A DNA stretch of 64,000 bases from Brevibacterium picturae (lineage in GTDB: Bacteria > Actinomycetota > Actinomycetes > Actinomycetales > Brevibacteriaceae), in assembly GCF_900105045.1 (NCBI RefSeq), contig NZ_LT629739.1, forward strand, positions 744,001 through 808,000. Direction: 5' to 3'. Below the pieces are notes generated by a model. It saw nothing but the letters and a program-made list of their open reading frames with translations. It was not told the origin of the DNA and did no database searches. Numbering within the stretch: the first letter of the stretch is position 1; every line of letters starts with the position of its first letter. Shown one piece after another: positions 46,801 to 55,242 of this stretch. Both the position numbers and the translations under genes were made by a program.

Positions 46801-46858
46801 GCTGGGAGCTGGGAGCTGGGAGCTGGGAGCTGGGAGCTGGGAGCTGGGAGCTGGGAGC
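46801..46858. repeat. Heptanucleotide tandem repeat, 8 copies
   Basis: GCTGGGA is repeated eight times without error (46801-46856), followed by GC. It lies in the 338-base gene-free gap between the HAD gene and the cardiolipin synthase, about 47 bases past the synthase stop. All frames through it are open because the unit lacks stops, which creates spurious open frames. No hairpin terminator is visible in the gap. Confidence 0.95.
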
Positions 46859-46904
46859 ATCATCACTCTTGCTCATGGTGCGGGTCAACGCGGCCGCCAC
46901 AGAC

Positions 46905-48377
46905 TCACTGCAGCGACGAGGTCAGCCGCATCACGGACTCCAGGTACCGGCGGATGTAGGGCCGCTTCTCCCAATCCTCGAGGACCAGTTCACGACTCTC
47001 AGCCTGGTAGTCAGCGACCACCTCGGCGATGTCGTCGACCAGGTCTCCCCCGGTCGTCAGCAGGCTGATCTCGTAGTTGAGACCGAATGAGCGCATGTCC
47101 AGATTCGACGACCCCATGACCGCGTACTCGTCGTCGACGATGAGGCACTTCGTGTGCAGCACCTGCGGCTTCGGGTAGAGGAAGATGCGCACGCCAGCCT
47201 CGAGCAGCGACCGATAGTACGAGGACTGGGCGAAGTCGACCATGAACTGGTCAGCCTGTTCGCTGACATAGAGCTCGACGCCGACCCCACGCTCGGCAGC
47301 GGTGACAACCGCGGCCAACAGCGATTCGTCGGGCACGAAGTACGGGCTGACGATCGCCAGACGAGTCTGCGCCAGATACATCATCGAGGTGAAGACCTTG
47401 AGGTTCGGTTCGGTGGTGAAGCCCGGGCCCGAGGGGACGAGCTGCATGGCACTCGTCTGTCCGCCCACATCGGGTTCATAGGCGTCGCGATCATAGGACC
47501 TGATCCCCAGGGCCTCCCCGCTTTCGGTGTACCAGTCGGTGGCGAACACGGCTTCGACCGCGGCGACGATGGGTCCGGAGAGCTCGACCATGATGTCGTG
47601 CCAGGACCGACCGATCTTCACATTCGACTTCTTCAGGTATGAGGAGTCGATCATGTTCTGCGAACCCATCATCGCCCTCTTCCCATCGATGACGAGCAGT
47701 TTGCGATGATTGCGCAGATCGATGCGGCGCAGTTTGTTCCGCCAGGGGAGGAAGGGAAGCATGAGATGCCAGTCGATGCCGGCCTTGGTCAGACGTCGGC
47801 CGAGGCGGTGGAATCCCGGATACTTGCGAGAACCGATGTGGTCGAAGAGGACCTTGACCTTCACCCCACGTGCCGCGGCGCGCTCGAGTGCCCGGAAGAA
47901 GACGTCAGTCGTCGAATCCCAGGCCATGATGTAGATCTCGACATGCACGTATTCGCGGGCCTCACCGACGAGCCCGGCCATCCGCTCGATGCTGGCCCCG
48001 TAGTCGGAGATGACGCCGTGGCTGTCGCCGGTGACCATCGGCAGGGCCGTGAGCCTGCGCCCCAGCGTCGCGATCGACGCCAAGCCGGGCGAGGTCTGCA
48101 GCGATGGGGGCACATCGGGAAGGTCGTCGGCGCCTTCGTGCATGAGCTCATCGGCCTGTGCCTGGATGCGCGCCCGGCGTCGGTTGATGTAGGGGCTGCC
48201 GAGCATGAGGAACAGCGGGATCCCGACGATGGGGACGAACAGGATCAGCAGCAGCTAGGCCGAGGACGACGAGGGTCTGCGGTCCTCCGGGACGACGCCG
48301 ACGGCGATGATCTTCACCGCATATTCGACGACGATCCATCCCACGCCCAGGACGGACGCCACGACGCTGAGATCCAC
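46905..48377 (-). pseudogene. cls: Cardiolipin synthase interrupted by in-frame amber codon
   Basis: The intact frame would start at GTG 48377 (AGGAGGG just upstream) with an N-terminal membrane segment VDLSVVASVLGVGWIVVEYAV. A TAG at 48257-48255 (codon 41) stops it, where relatives would have Trp before LLLILFVPIVGIPLFL. Downstream the same frame is perfect: two HKD phospholipase D motifs (NHRKLLVIDGKRAMMGSQN and HTKCLIVDDEYAVMGSSN) and a normal C-terminus. Restart at ATG 48206 would give 433 residues lacking both membrane helices. Cardiolipin synthase joins phosphatidyl groups at the membrane, so the truncated form is doubtful. A recent mutation, suppression or sequencing error are all possible. 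Confidence 0.82.
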
Positions 48378-48445
48378 GTACACCCTCCTGTACTCGGCTT
48401 ATCCTCTGCTCCACACTAATGGAGCCCGCCCCAGACAGATGACAG

Positions 48446-48509
48446 CACCGCCCGCCGAGGTGGCCCTGCACTTCCGTACGGAAGTATCGAGCCGCCTCGG
48501 CGGGCGGTG
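48446..48509 (-). terminator. Terminator after acyl-CoA dehydrogenase gene
   Basis: CACCGCCCGCCGAGGTGG (48446-48463) pairs with CCGCCTCGGCGGGCGGTG (48492-48509) with one mismatch, and the loop carries CTTCCGTACGGAAG as an inner palindrome. It starts 16 bases past the dehydrogenase stop. The left arm contains one copy of the over-represented 11-mer. Confidence 0.75.
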
Positions 48510-48524
48510 TGATTGCGGCTGAGC

Positions 48525-49697
48525 TCAGATACCGAGTTCGCGGGCGATGAGCATGAGCTGGACCTCGGTGGTGCCTTCGCCGACTTCGAGGATCTTCGAG
48601 TCGCGGTAGTGGCGGGCGACGAGGTATTCGTTCATGAAGCCGTAGCCGCCGTGGATCTGTGTGGCGTCGCGGGCGTTGTCCATTGCGGCCTCACCGGCGA
48701 CCATCTTCGCAATCGCTGCTTCCTTCTTGAAGGGAAGCCCTGCCATCATGCGCGATGCCGCGAGGTAGTACGCGGAACGGGCTGCGACGACGCGGGCCTC
48801 CATCCGGGCGATCTTGAAGGAGATCCCCTGGAAGTCGGAGATCGGCTTGCCGAAGGCCTGACGCTCCTTGGCGTACTTCACGGATTCGTCGACACAGCCT
48901 TGGGCGGCACCGACGGACAGCGCACCCACAGCGATACGGCCCTCGTCGAGGATGCGCAGGAAGTTCGCGTAGCCGCGCCCCCGCTCGCCGAGCAGGTTGG
49001 CTTCGGGCACCTGCACGTTGTCGAAGGTCAGCGGATGCGTATCCGATGAGTTCCAGCCGACCTTGTCATAGGCAGGCTCGGCGGTGAAGCCGGGGGTTCC
49101 GGTGGGAATCATGATGGTCGAGATCTCGGGGACCTCGGCGCCGGAGCCGGAGGTGCGGGTTCCGGTCACGGCGGTGGCCGTGACCAGGCGGGTGATGTCG
49201 GTGCCCGAGTTCGTGATGAAGCACTTGCTGCCGTTGACCGTCCAGGTGCCGTTCTCCAGCGCTGCCTTGGTCTTCGTTCCGCCTGCGTCGGAGCCTGCCT
49301 CGGGTTCGGTCAGGCCGAAGGCGCCCAGCCCGGAGCCGTCGGTGAGCTTGGGCAGCCATTCGCGCTTCTGCTCCTCGGTGCCGAAGCGGTAGATCGGCAT
49401 CGCACCCAGGGACACACCGGCCTCGAGAGTGATGGCCAGCGATTGGTTGACGCGGGCGATCTCCTCGATGGCCAGGGTCAGGGCGAAGTAGTCCCCGCCC
49501 ATGCCGCCGTACTCTTCATCGAAGGGCAGGCCGAACAGGCCCATCTCGCCCATCTTCGCAACGAGCCCGTAGGGGAATTCGTGCTTGGCATCGAGTTCGG
49601 CCGACACGGGTGCGACCTCTTCGTCGGCGAATTTCGCGACGCCGGCTCGCAGGTCCTCGTATTCTTCGGGCAGCATGCCCGGAACGAAAGCTGTCAT
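48525..49697 (-). CDS. Acyl-CoA dehydrogenase (FadE19/isovaleryl-CoA type)
   Basis: GGAGGAAATC precedes ATG 49697 (MTAFVPGMLPEEYEDLRAG). The 390-residue flavoenzyme has the family layout with GLTEPEAGSDAGGTKTKA (FAD/substrate loop), KCFITNSGTDITRLV and the C-terminal QIHGGYGFMNEYLVARHYRDSKILEVGEGTTEVQ. It forms the alpha-beta double bond of an acyl-CoA. Its place directly after the carboxylase subunits copies accD1-accA1-fadE19 of mycobacteria, so isovaleryl-CoA from leucine is the likely substrate. It overlaps no gene but follows accA closely. Confidence 0.92.
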   Translation of the reverse strand: MTAFVPGMLPEEYEDLRAGVAKFADEEVAPVSAELDAKHEFPYGLVAKMGEMGLFGLPFDEEYGGMGGDYFALTLAIEEIARVNQSLAITLEAGVSLGAMPIYRFGTEEQKREWLPKLTDGSGLGAFGLTEPEAGSDAGGTKTKAALENGTWTVNGSKCFITNSGTDITRLVTATAVTGTRTSGSGAEVPEISTIMIPTGTPGFTAEPAYDKVGWNSSDTHPLTFDNVQVPEANLLGERGRGYANFLRILDEGRIAVGALSVGAAQGCVDESVKYAKERQAFGKPISDFQGISFKIARMEARVVAARSAYYLAASRMMAGLPFKKEAAIAKMVAGEAAMDNARDATQIHGGYGFMNEYLVARHYRDSKILEVGEGTTEVQLMLIARELGI

Positions 49698-49738
49698 GAT
49701 TTCCTCCCCGCTGTGTGCGTGGTCAGTGTGGTGCGTGG

Positions 49739-51793
49739 TCACTTGGCTGTTTGTGCTGCTGTGCTTGTGTCGGCGCCCGCGTCGGCAGAGGCTGCTCCTG
49801 CGGCGGCTTCGTCGACGACGGTGGCGAGCACCTCGTCGAGTCCGACCTGGACGCCCTGAACTGCGGTGACGGTGACGATGCCCGCCGCCGGTGCGGTGAG
49901 CACGTGTTCCATCTTCATCGCTTCGACGACGACGATCGGATCGCCCTGTTCGACGTGGTCTCCGGACTCGACCCTGACCGCGACGACGGATCCGGGCATC
50001 GGGGCGAGCACCTCGGCGCCGTCGAGGCCCGGGGTCAGGGACGTATCAGCCTGGGGCCGGGTGAAGGCGAATACGCCGCGGTCGCTGCTGATCCAGATGC
50101 TGCGATCGCGAGCGTCGGAGAACACGCGGGCCGTGTGCTGCACTCCGTCGACGAGGGCATGCCACAGGCCGTCGTCATCAATCGTGACGTCGACGACGAT
50201 AGTTTCGACTTTGGCGACGTCTCCCCCGGAGCTCAACTCCACGATAGGTCGGAAGTCGGGACGAGAGGTCCGCCAGGCAGAAGGCTTCCCCCACGCCGAG
50301 GCGGTGCCTGAGTTCTGCGGCAGGTGTGCTGCCGTGATCGCTCCGGTCAGATCGGTTCCAGCCCTGCCTCCGGTGACGAGCACGGCAGCGGCTGCGATCT
50401 GTCGGTCGATCTCGCTCGCTGTGTGGGCGAGCTGGTCCTCGTCGAGGCGGTCGATAAGTGAGGTGTCGAGGTTGCCAGAGACCACCTCGTCGAGGCCGAT
50501 GAGAGTGCGCAGGAAATCGATGTTCGTCACGATTCCTGGCACCGCCGAGGCGGCAAGCGCGGCATCGAGACGTGCGATCGCCGCAGCCCGGTCGGGGGCG
50601 TGGACGATGAGTTTGGCGATCATCGGATCGTAGTCCGAAGCGATCGTCTGTCCGGCTTCGAGTCCGGCATCGACGCGGATGCCTTCGCCTTCGGGGAAGA
50701 CGACGTCGAGGGCCCGACCGCCAGTGGGCAGGAATCCGCGGGAGGGGTCCTCTGCGTAGATGCGCGCCTCGATCGAATGACCGGTCATGGTGATGTCGTC
50801 CTGGCTCAGTGACAGCTCTTCACCTGCTCCGACGCGCAGCTGCAGCTCGACGAGGTCGATGCCTGTGACCTCTTCGGTCACCGGATGCTCGACCTGCAGC
50901 CGGGTGTTCATCTCCATGAAGAAGAACTCGTCGGGGCGGTCGGCGCCGACGATGAATTCGACGGTTCCGGCCCCGCGGTATCCCACGGACTTCGCGGTTT
51001 CGCAGGCTGCTTGGCCGATCCGTGCCCGGGTTGCCTCGTCGAGCAGTGCCGAGGGTGCTTCCTCGATGACCTTCTGGTGGCGGCGCTGCAGGGAGCATTC
51101 ACGTTCGCCGAGGTGGATGACATTGCCGTGCGCATCGGCCATGACCTGGACCTCGATGTGACGCGGGGTCGCGACGAGGCGTTCGAGGAACAGCGTGTCG
51201 TCGCCGAAGGAACTCGCGGCCTCACGGCGGGCAGTGTCGAGGGCCGTGGGCAGGTCAGCGGGGTCGAAGACGGAGTGCATGCCCTTGCCTCCACCACCGG
51301 CGGAGGGTTTGATGAGCACCGGGAAGCCGATGTCATCGGCCGCAGTGACCAGCGATTCGTTCGACATGGCCGCATCCTTGGTGCCGGGCACCAAGGGAAC
51401 ACCTCGCTGGGAGACGGCGTTCTTCGCGGTGATCTTGTCGCCCATGGTGCGAATGGCTTCGGCACCTGGGCCCAGGAAGACGATTCCTGCGGTGTCACAA
51501 GCCGCAGAGAAGTCAGCGTTCTCGGACAGGAAGCCGTAGCCGGGGTGGATGGCCTGAGCCTTGGTGGACTGGGCAGCGGCGATGACCTTGTCGATGCGCA
51601 GGTAGGACTCGGAAGCCTGTGCCGGGCCCAGGTGCACGGCGATGTCGGCAGCCTTGACGTGGGCGGCATGGGCGTCGGCATCGGAGTACACGGCGACGGT
51701 TCTGATGCCCAGTCGGCGGCAGGTGCGGATGACACGGAGTGCGATTTCGCCGCGGTTGGCGATGAGTACTGTGTTGAACATGGATGGGCTCAC
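49739..51793 (-). CDS. accA1: Biotin carboxylase/biotin carrier subunit of methylcrotonyl-CoA carboxylase
   Basis: The 684-residue alpha subunit starts at GTG 51793 (overlapping the beta-subunit stop by four bases) or ATG 51781 ([20 protein letters not shown]). Biotin carboxylase spans about 1-450 (ATP-grasp, with [12 protein letters not shown] and [18 protein letters not shown]), and the C-terminus holds the biotinyl domain with [10 protein letters not shown], Lys about 627. A Gly/Ala/Ser-rich tail follows. It carboxylates its biotin with bicarbonate and ATP and hands CO2 to the beta subunit. Confidence 0.93.
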   Translation of the reverse strand: MSPSMFNTVLIANRGEIALRVIRTCRRLGIRTVAVYSDADAHAAHVKAADIAVHLGPAQASESYLRIDKVIAAAQSTKAQAIHPGYGFLSENADFSAACDTAGIVFLGPGAEAIRTMGDKITAKNAVSQRGVPLVPGTKDAAMSNESLVTAADDIGFPVLIKPSAGGGGKGMHSVFDPADLPTALDTARREAASSFGDDTLFLERLVATPRHIEVQVMADAHGNVIHLGERECSLQRRHQKVIEEAPSALLDEATRARIGQAACETAKSVGYRGAGTVEFIVGADRPDEFFFMEMNTRLQVEHPVTEEVTGIDLVELQLRVGAGEELSLSQDDITMTGHSIEARIYAEDPSRGFLPTGGRALDVVFPEGEGIRVDAGLEAGQTIASDYDPMIAKLIVHAPDRAAAIARLDAALAASAVPGIVTNIDFLRTLIGLDEVVSGNLDTSLIDRLDEDQLAHTASEIDRQIAAAAVLVTGGRAGTDLTGAITAAHLPQNSGTASAWGKPSAWRTSRPDFRPIVELSSGGDVAKVETIVVDVTIDDDGLWHALVDGVQHTARVFSDARDRSIWISSDRGVFAFTRPQADTSLTPGLDGAEVLAPMPGSVVAVRVESGDHVEQGDPIVVVEAMKMEHVLTAPAAGIVTVTAVQGVQVGLDEVLATVVDEAAAGAASADAGADTSTAAQTAK

Positions 51794-53403
51794 ATTCTGA
51801 AAACGCCGTAGCCGCTGGCGTTCAGCGGGCGTTCCATCGGTCCGAAACGGGCGAGTTCGAGCGCCAGGGACAGCACCTGGCGGGTGTCGGTGGGTTCGAT
51901 GATTCCGTCGTCCCAGAGTCTGGCCGTCGAGTAGTAGGGGTTGCCCTGGGCCTCGTACTGGTCGCGGACCGGCTGCTTGAAGGTGTCTTCCTCTTCAGCA
52001 CTCCAGGTCTCACCGCGGCCCTCGATCTGGTCACGCTTGACCGTCGAGAGCACGCTGGCGGCCTGTTCGCCGCCCATGACGGAGATGCGGGCGTTGGGCC
52101 ACATCCACAAAAAGCGGGGTGAGTAGGCGCGTCCGCACATCGAGTAGTTGCCGGCACCGAATGATCCGCCGATGACGACGGTGAACTTGGGCACGCGGGC
52201 GGTGGCGACGGCATTGACCATCTTCGCTCCGTGTTTGGCGATGCCGCCGGCCTCATAGTCACGTCCGACCATGAAGCCGGAGATATTCTGCAGGAAGATC
52301 AACGGCACGCTGCGCTGATCGCAGAGTTCGATGAAGTGGGCACCCTTCTGCGCGGATTCGCCGAAGAGGATGCCGTTGTTCGCCACGATTCCCACCGGGT
52401 GTCCGTCGAGGTGGGCGAAGCCGGTGACGAGGGTGGTGCCGTATTCGGCCTTGAATTCGTGGAATTCCGAACCGTCGACGAGGCGGGCGATGACCTCGTG
52501 GACGTCGTAGGGAGTCCTCGAGTCGACGGGCACCACCGAGGTGAGTTCCTCAGGTGAGTGCAGGGGCTCCCGGGTTTCGACGACATCCCAGTTCGGCTGT
52601 GGCTTGGGCCCGAGTGTGGAGACGATGTCGCGCATGATCTCCAGGGCGTGGGGGTCATTGGCCGCGAGGTGGTCGGTGACGCCGGAGACGCGTGAGTGGA
52701 GTGCTCCGCCGCCGAGGTCCTCTGCACTGACTTCCTCTCCGGTGGCGGCCTTGACCAGAGGTGGGCCGCCGAGGAAGATCGTGCCCTGATCGCTGACGAT
52801 GATCGACTCGTCGGCCATCGCCGGCACGTAGGCACCACCGGCGGTGCAGGAACCGAGCACAGCCGCCAGTTGCGGGATGCCTGCGGCCGAGAGCGTGGCC
52901 TGGTTGAAGAAGATCCGGCCGAAGTGCTCACGGTCGGGGAACACGTCGTCCTGGTTGGGCAGATTGGCTCCGCCGGAATCGACGAGGTAGATGCAGGGAA
53001 GGCTGTTCTCCTTCGCGATCTCCTGGGCCCGCAGGTGCTTCTTCACCGTCACGGGATAGTAGGTCCCGCCCTTGGCCGTGGCGTCGTTGGCCACGATGAC
53101 GCATTCGCGTCCGTTGACGCGACCGATGCCGGTGATGATTCCCGCTCCGGGACTGGCATCGTCGTACATGTCGTTGGCCGCCAGCGGAGAGAGTTCGAGG
53201 AACGCTGTGCCTGGGTCGAGGAGATTCTCGACGCGCTCGCGTGGAAGCAGCTTGCCGCGGTCGATGTGGCGCTGCCTGGATTTTTCGGGTCCGCCCAGGG
53301 CCGTGGCCCGGATCCGCTCCCGGAGTTCAGCGATGAGTTCGGCATGGGCCTCGGCGTTCGCCTGCCCCGTTGCCGGACTGACCGCAGTTCCCACTGCTCT
53401 CAT
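51790..53403 (-). CDS. accD1: Carboxyltransferase (beta) subunit of methylcrotonyl-CoA carboxylase
   Basis: I prefer ATG 53403 ([14 protein letters not shown]) because GGGGAG sits just before it; ATG 53415 is in frame but has no ribosome site. The product of about 537 residues has both crotonase-like halves. The [23 protein letters not shown] and [16 protein letters not shown] blocks are specific to methylcrotonyl-CoA rather than propionyl-CoA carboxylases. It carboxylates 3-methylcrotonyl-CoA in leucine breakdown. It is the first gene of accD1-accA1-fadE, divergent from a TetR gene. Confidence 0.93.
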   Translation of the reverse strand: MRAVGTAVSPATGQANAEAHAELIAELRERIRATALGGPEKSRQRHIDRGKLLPRERVENLLDPGTAFLELSPLAANDMYDDASPGAGIITGIGRVNGRECVIVANDATAKGGTYYPVTVKKHLRAQEIAKENSLPCIYLVDSGGANLPNQDDVFPDREHFGRIFFNQATLSAAGIPQLAAVLGSCTAGGAYVPAMADESIIVSDQGTIFLGGPPLVKAATGEEVSAEDLGGGALHSRVSGVTDHLAANDPHALEIMRDIVSTLGPKPQPNWDVVETREPLHSPEELTSVVPVDSRTPYDVHEVIARLVDGSEFHEFKAEYGTTLVTGFAHLDGHPVGIVANNGILFGESAQKGAHFIELCDQRSVPLIFLQNISGFMVGRDYEAGGIAKHGAKMVNAVATARVPKFTVVIGGSFGAGNYSMCGRAYSPRFLWMWPNARISVMGGEQAASVLSTVKRDQIEGRGETWSAEEEDTFKQPVRDQYEAQGNPYYSTARLWDDGIIEPTDTRQVLSLALELARFGPMERPLNASGYGVFRM

Positions 53404-53417
53404 TCCACTCCCCATTT

Positions 53418-53437
53418 CAGTTAATATTTGTTAACTG
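53418..53437. promoter_or_regulatory. Perfect TetR-type operator between accD1 and tetR genes
   Basis: CAGTTAA (53418-53424) and TTAACTG (53431-53437) are exact inverted arms around TATTTG. It begins 15 bases upstream of the accD1 start and about 100 bases upstream of the TetR start, where repressor binding would block the accD1 promoter. Confidence 0.65.
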
Positions 53438-53541
53438 ACTGCTATGATACTGCTCAAAGGCCATTGTGACAACGCGCACGGTCGAGAAGCGATCGACCCA
53501 AGGCCGATGAGCGGCCGAACCGAAGATGTGAGGTGATGGGC

Positions 53542-54201
53542 ATGGAGCCGAAGAGTGCGGCGCCTGCAGCGGGAACGCCCCGGGCTGAGTCCGCGGGACA
53601 AACCCACGCTGCATCCGTGGCAACCGGGCGGGCCGCGGCTAAGGCCGCGCGGCGCGAACAGCTTCTCGAGGTGGCGAAGACACTCTATGCTCAGCATGGA
53701 TTCCACGGTGTCCGCCTCGATGACCTGGGCAAGGGCGCTGGGATCTCGGCCCCGGCGGTCTATCGCCATTTCGAGTCGAAGGAAGCGGTCCTCGAGGAGC
53801 TTCTCGTCGGAATCTCGGAGTATCTGAACTCGGGTGGGGACGAGATCATCACTCGTCGCGAGAACGACGCGCCCGCCTCGGCGCTGGACGAGCTCATCGA
53901 CTTCCATGTCGCCTTCGCAATGAGCGAGCCGGAGCTGATCCGGATTCAGGATCGCGACCTCGCTGCGCTGCCGGAGACCTCCCGACGCACGGTGCGTCAC
54001 CTGCAGAGAAGCTATGTCAGCCACTGGGCCGAGGTCGTGGCACGTGCCAATCCGGGCTGGACGCTCGATGCGGCCACGGTCCGGGTGCATGCCGTCTTCG
54101 GCATGATCAATTCGACCCCGTACCAGGCCAGACGTTCAAGCGCCGAGGTGGTCGGGGTCGAATTGCGCGCAGCGGCGCGGGCGGCACTGGGGATCGCGTG
54201 A
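53542..54201 (+). CDS. TetR-family regulator of the leucine-degradation operon
   Basis: GAGGTG six bases before ATG 53542 (MEPKSAAPAAG) is the best start; GTG 53533 and ATG 53536 are in frame. The 219-residue protein has an N-terminal tail, the TetR HTH (REQLLEVAKTLYAQHGFHGVRLDDLGKGAGISAPAVYRHFESKEAVLEELL) and a helical ligand domain. It corresponds in position to the TetR gene beside accD1 in mycobacteria and other actinobacteria. It probably represses the divergent operon until a branched-chain acyl-CoA binds. Confidence 0.9.
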   Translation: MEPKSAAPAAGTPRAESAGQTHAASVATGRAAAKAARREQLLEVAKTLYAQHGFHGVRLDDLGKGAGISAPAVYRHFESKEAVLEELLVGISEYLNSGGDEIITRRENDAPASALDELIDFHVAFAMSEPELIRIQDRDLAALPETSRRTVRHLQRSYVSHWAEVVARANPGWTLDAATVRVHAVFGMINSTPYQARRSSAEVVGVELRAAARAALGIA

Positions 54202-54243
54202 CCGCGCTGGGTATCGGCTGACGTTTCAGACAGCCGCGTGACA

Positions 54244-55164
54244 TCAGGGGACGATGACGAGTTTTCCTCGCGTGTGCCCTTCCGCGCTGGTCCTGAACGC
54301 CTCGGGCACATGGTCGAGGCTGAACGTCTGCGCCACTTCGACCGTGAGCTTGCCCGAGTCGACGAGCTCGACCAGGCGCGCGGTCTCGGCGCCGTAGGGG
54401 CGCACCCAGATGTAGCGTCCGCCGTGCTCGGCCACTGAGGGGTCTGCGACAGAGGCGTGGGCTCCACCGTCCCCCAGCACCGCGAGGGTCGTATCGAGCA
54501 TCTCTCCGACGAAGTCGACGACGCCGTCAATCGGGCCGTCTGCGCGTTCGAGGACGCGGTCGGCCAGTCCTTCTCCGTAGGTGACCGGCTCTGCGCCGAG
54601 CGTGCGCAGGTACTCGTGGTTGGCCTCGGACGCGGTGCCGATGACTCTGGCACCGAGGGCCTTCGCGATCTGCACTGCGAAGCTGCCCACTCCCCCGGAT
54701 GCGCCGTGGACGAGGACCGTCCTTCCGGCGATGTCGCCCAGCGCTTCGAGGGTGCGCAGGGCGGTGCCACCGGCCAGCGGCAGTCCGCCCGCCTGCTCCC
54801 AGCTCAGGCTCTTCGGCTTGGCGGTGACCGCGTGGACCGGCACCGCGACCTTCTCGGCGAAGGTGCCCGCGCCGAGCACATCCTTGCGGGCGTAGGCGAT
54901 GACCTCATCGCCGATGGAGAATTCCGGGGTGTCGAAACCGAGCCCGATGACGACTCCGGCGACATCCCAGCCTGGAGTGACGGGGAACTGGACGGGCATG
55001 ATGGGATCGAGGTGACCGCCCACGAGTTTCCAGTCGACGGGATTGACGCCAGCGGCGCGGACCTCGATGAGCACGGATGCCGGCGGAACCTTCGGGTCCT
55101 CGACGTCACGGACCGTGATGTCGTCGAAGTCGTCGGTGTACTGGTCGTAGACTGCTGCACGCAT
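54244..55164 (-). CDS. Quinone-oxidoreductase-like MDR protein
   Basis: The 306-residue zinc-free medium-chain dehydrogenase/reductase has a GroES-like N-terminal domain (GVNPVDWKLVGG) and a Rossmann domain with VLVHGASGGVGSFAVQIAKALGARVIGTAS (NADPH site). Cysteine ligands of zinc alcohol dehydrogenases are missing, consistent with a quinone or enone reductase. It is convergent with the TetR gene (42-base gap) and shows no functional link with its neighbours. Confidence 0.88.
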   Translation of the reverse strand: MRAAVYDQYTDDFDDITVRDVEDPKVPPASVLIEVRAAGVNPVDWKLVGGHLDPIMPVQFPVTPGWDVAGVVIGLGFDTPEFSIGDEVIAYARKDVLGAGTFAEKVAVPVHAVTAKPKSLSWEQAGGLPLAGGTALRTLEALGDIAGRTVLVHGASGGVGSFAVQIAKALGARVIGTASEANHEYLRTLGAEPVTYGEGLADRVLERADGPIDGVVDFVGEMLDTTLAVLGDGGAHASVADPSVAEHGGRYIWVRPYGAETARLVELVDSGKLTVEVAQTFSLDHVPEAFRTSAEGHTRGKLVIVP

Positions 55165-55166
55165 AA

Positions 55167-55221
55167 CGGCGGCCTTCCGGTAGTCATCAGTGGATAGCTG
55201 ATGAACACCGAAAGGCCGCCG
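55167..55221 (-). terminator. fadJ-fadA operon terminator
   Basis: CGGCGGCCTTCCGGT (55167-55181) pairs with ACCGAAAGGCCGCCG (55207-55221) with a single mismatch, and an inner ATCAG/CTGAT stem shortens the loop. It lies between the fadJ-like stop and the oxidoreductase start. Confidence 0.7.
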
Positions 55222-55242
55222 ACCTATTCCTGCGTGCAGTTC

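Noticed and set aside
46801-46858. CRISPR-like array
   Set aside because: The unit is only 7 bases with no spacers and no cas genes nearby; it is a simple tandem repeat. No CRISPR array was seen elsewhere.
46754-47068. Open frames through the heptamer repeat
   Set aside because: They exist only because the 7-base unit has no stop codon; they overlap the cls end and have no supporting signals.
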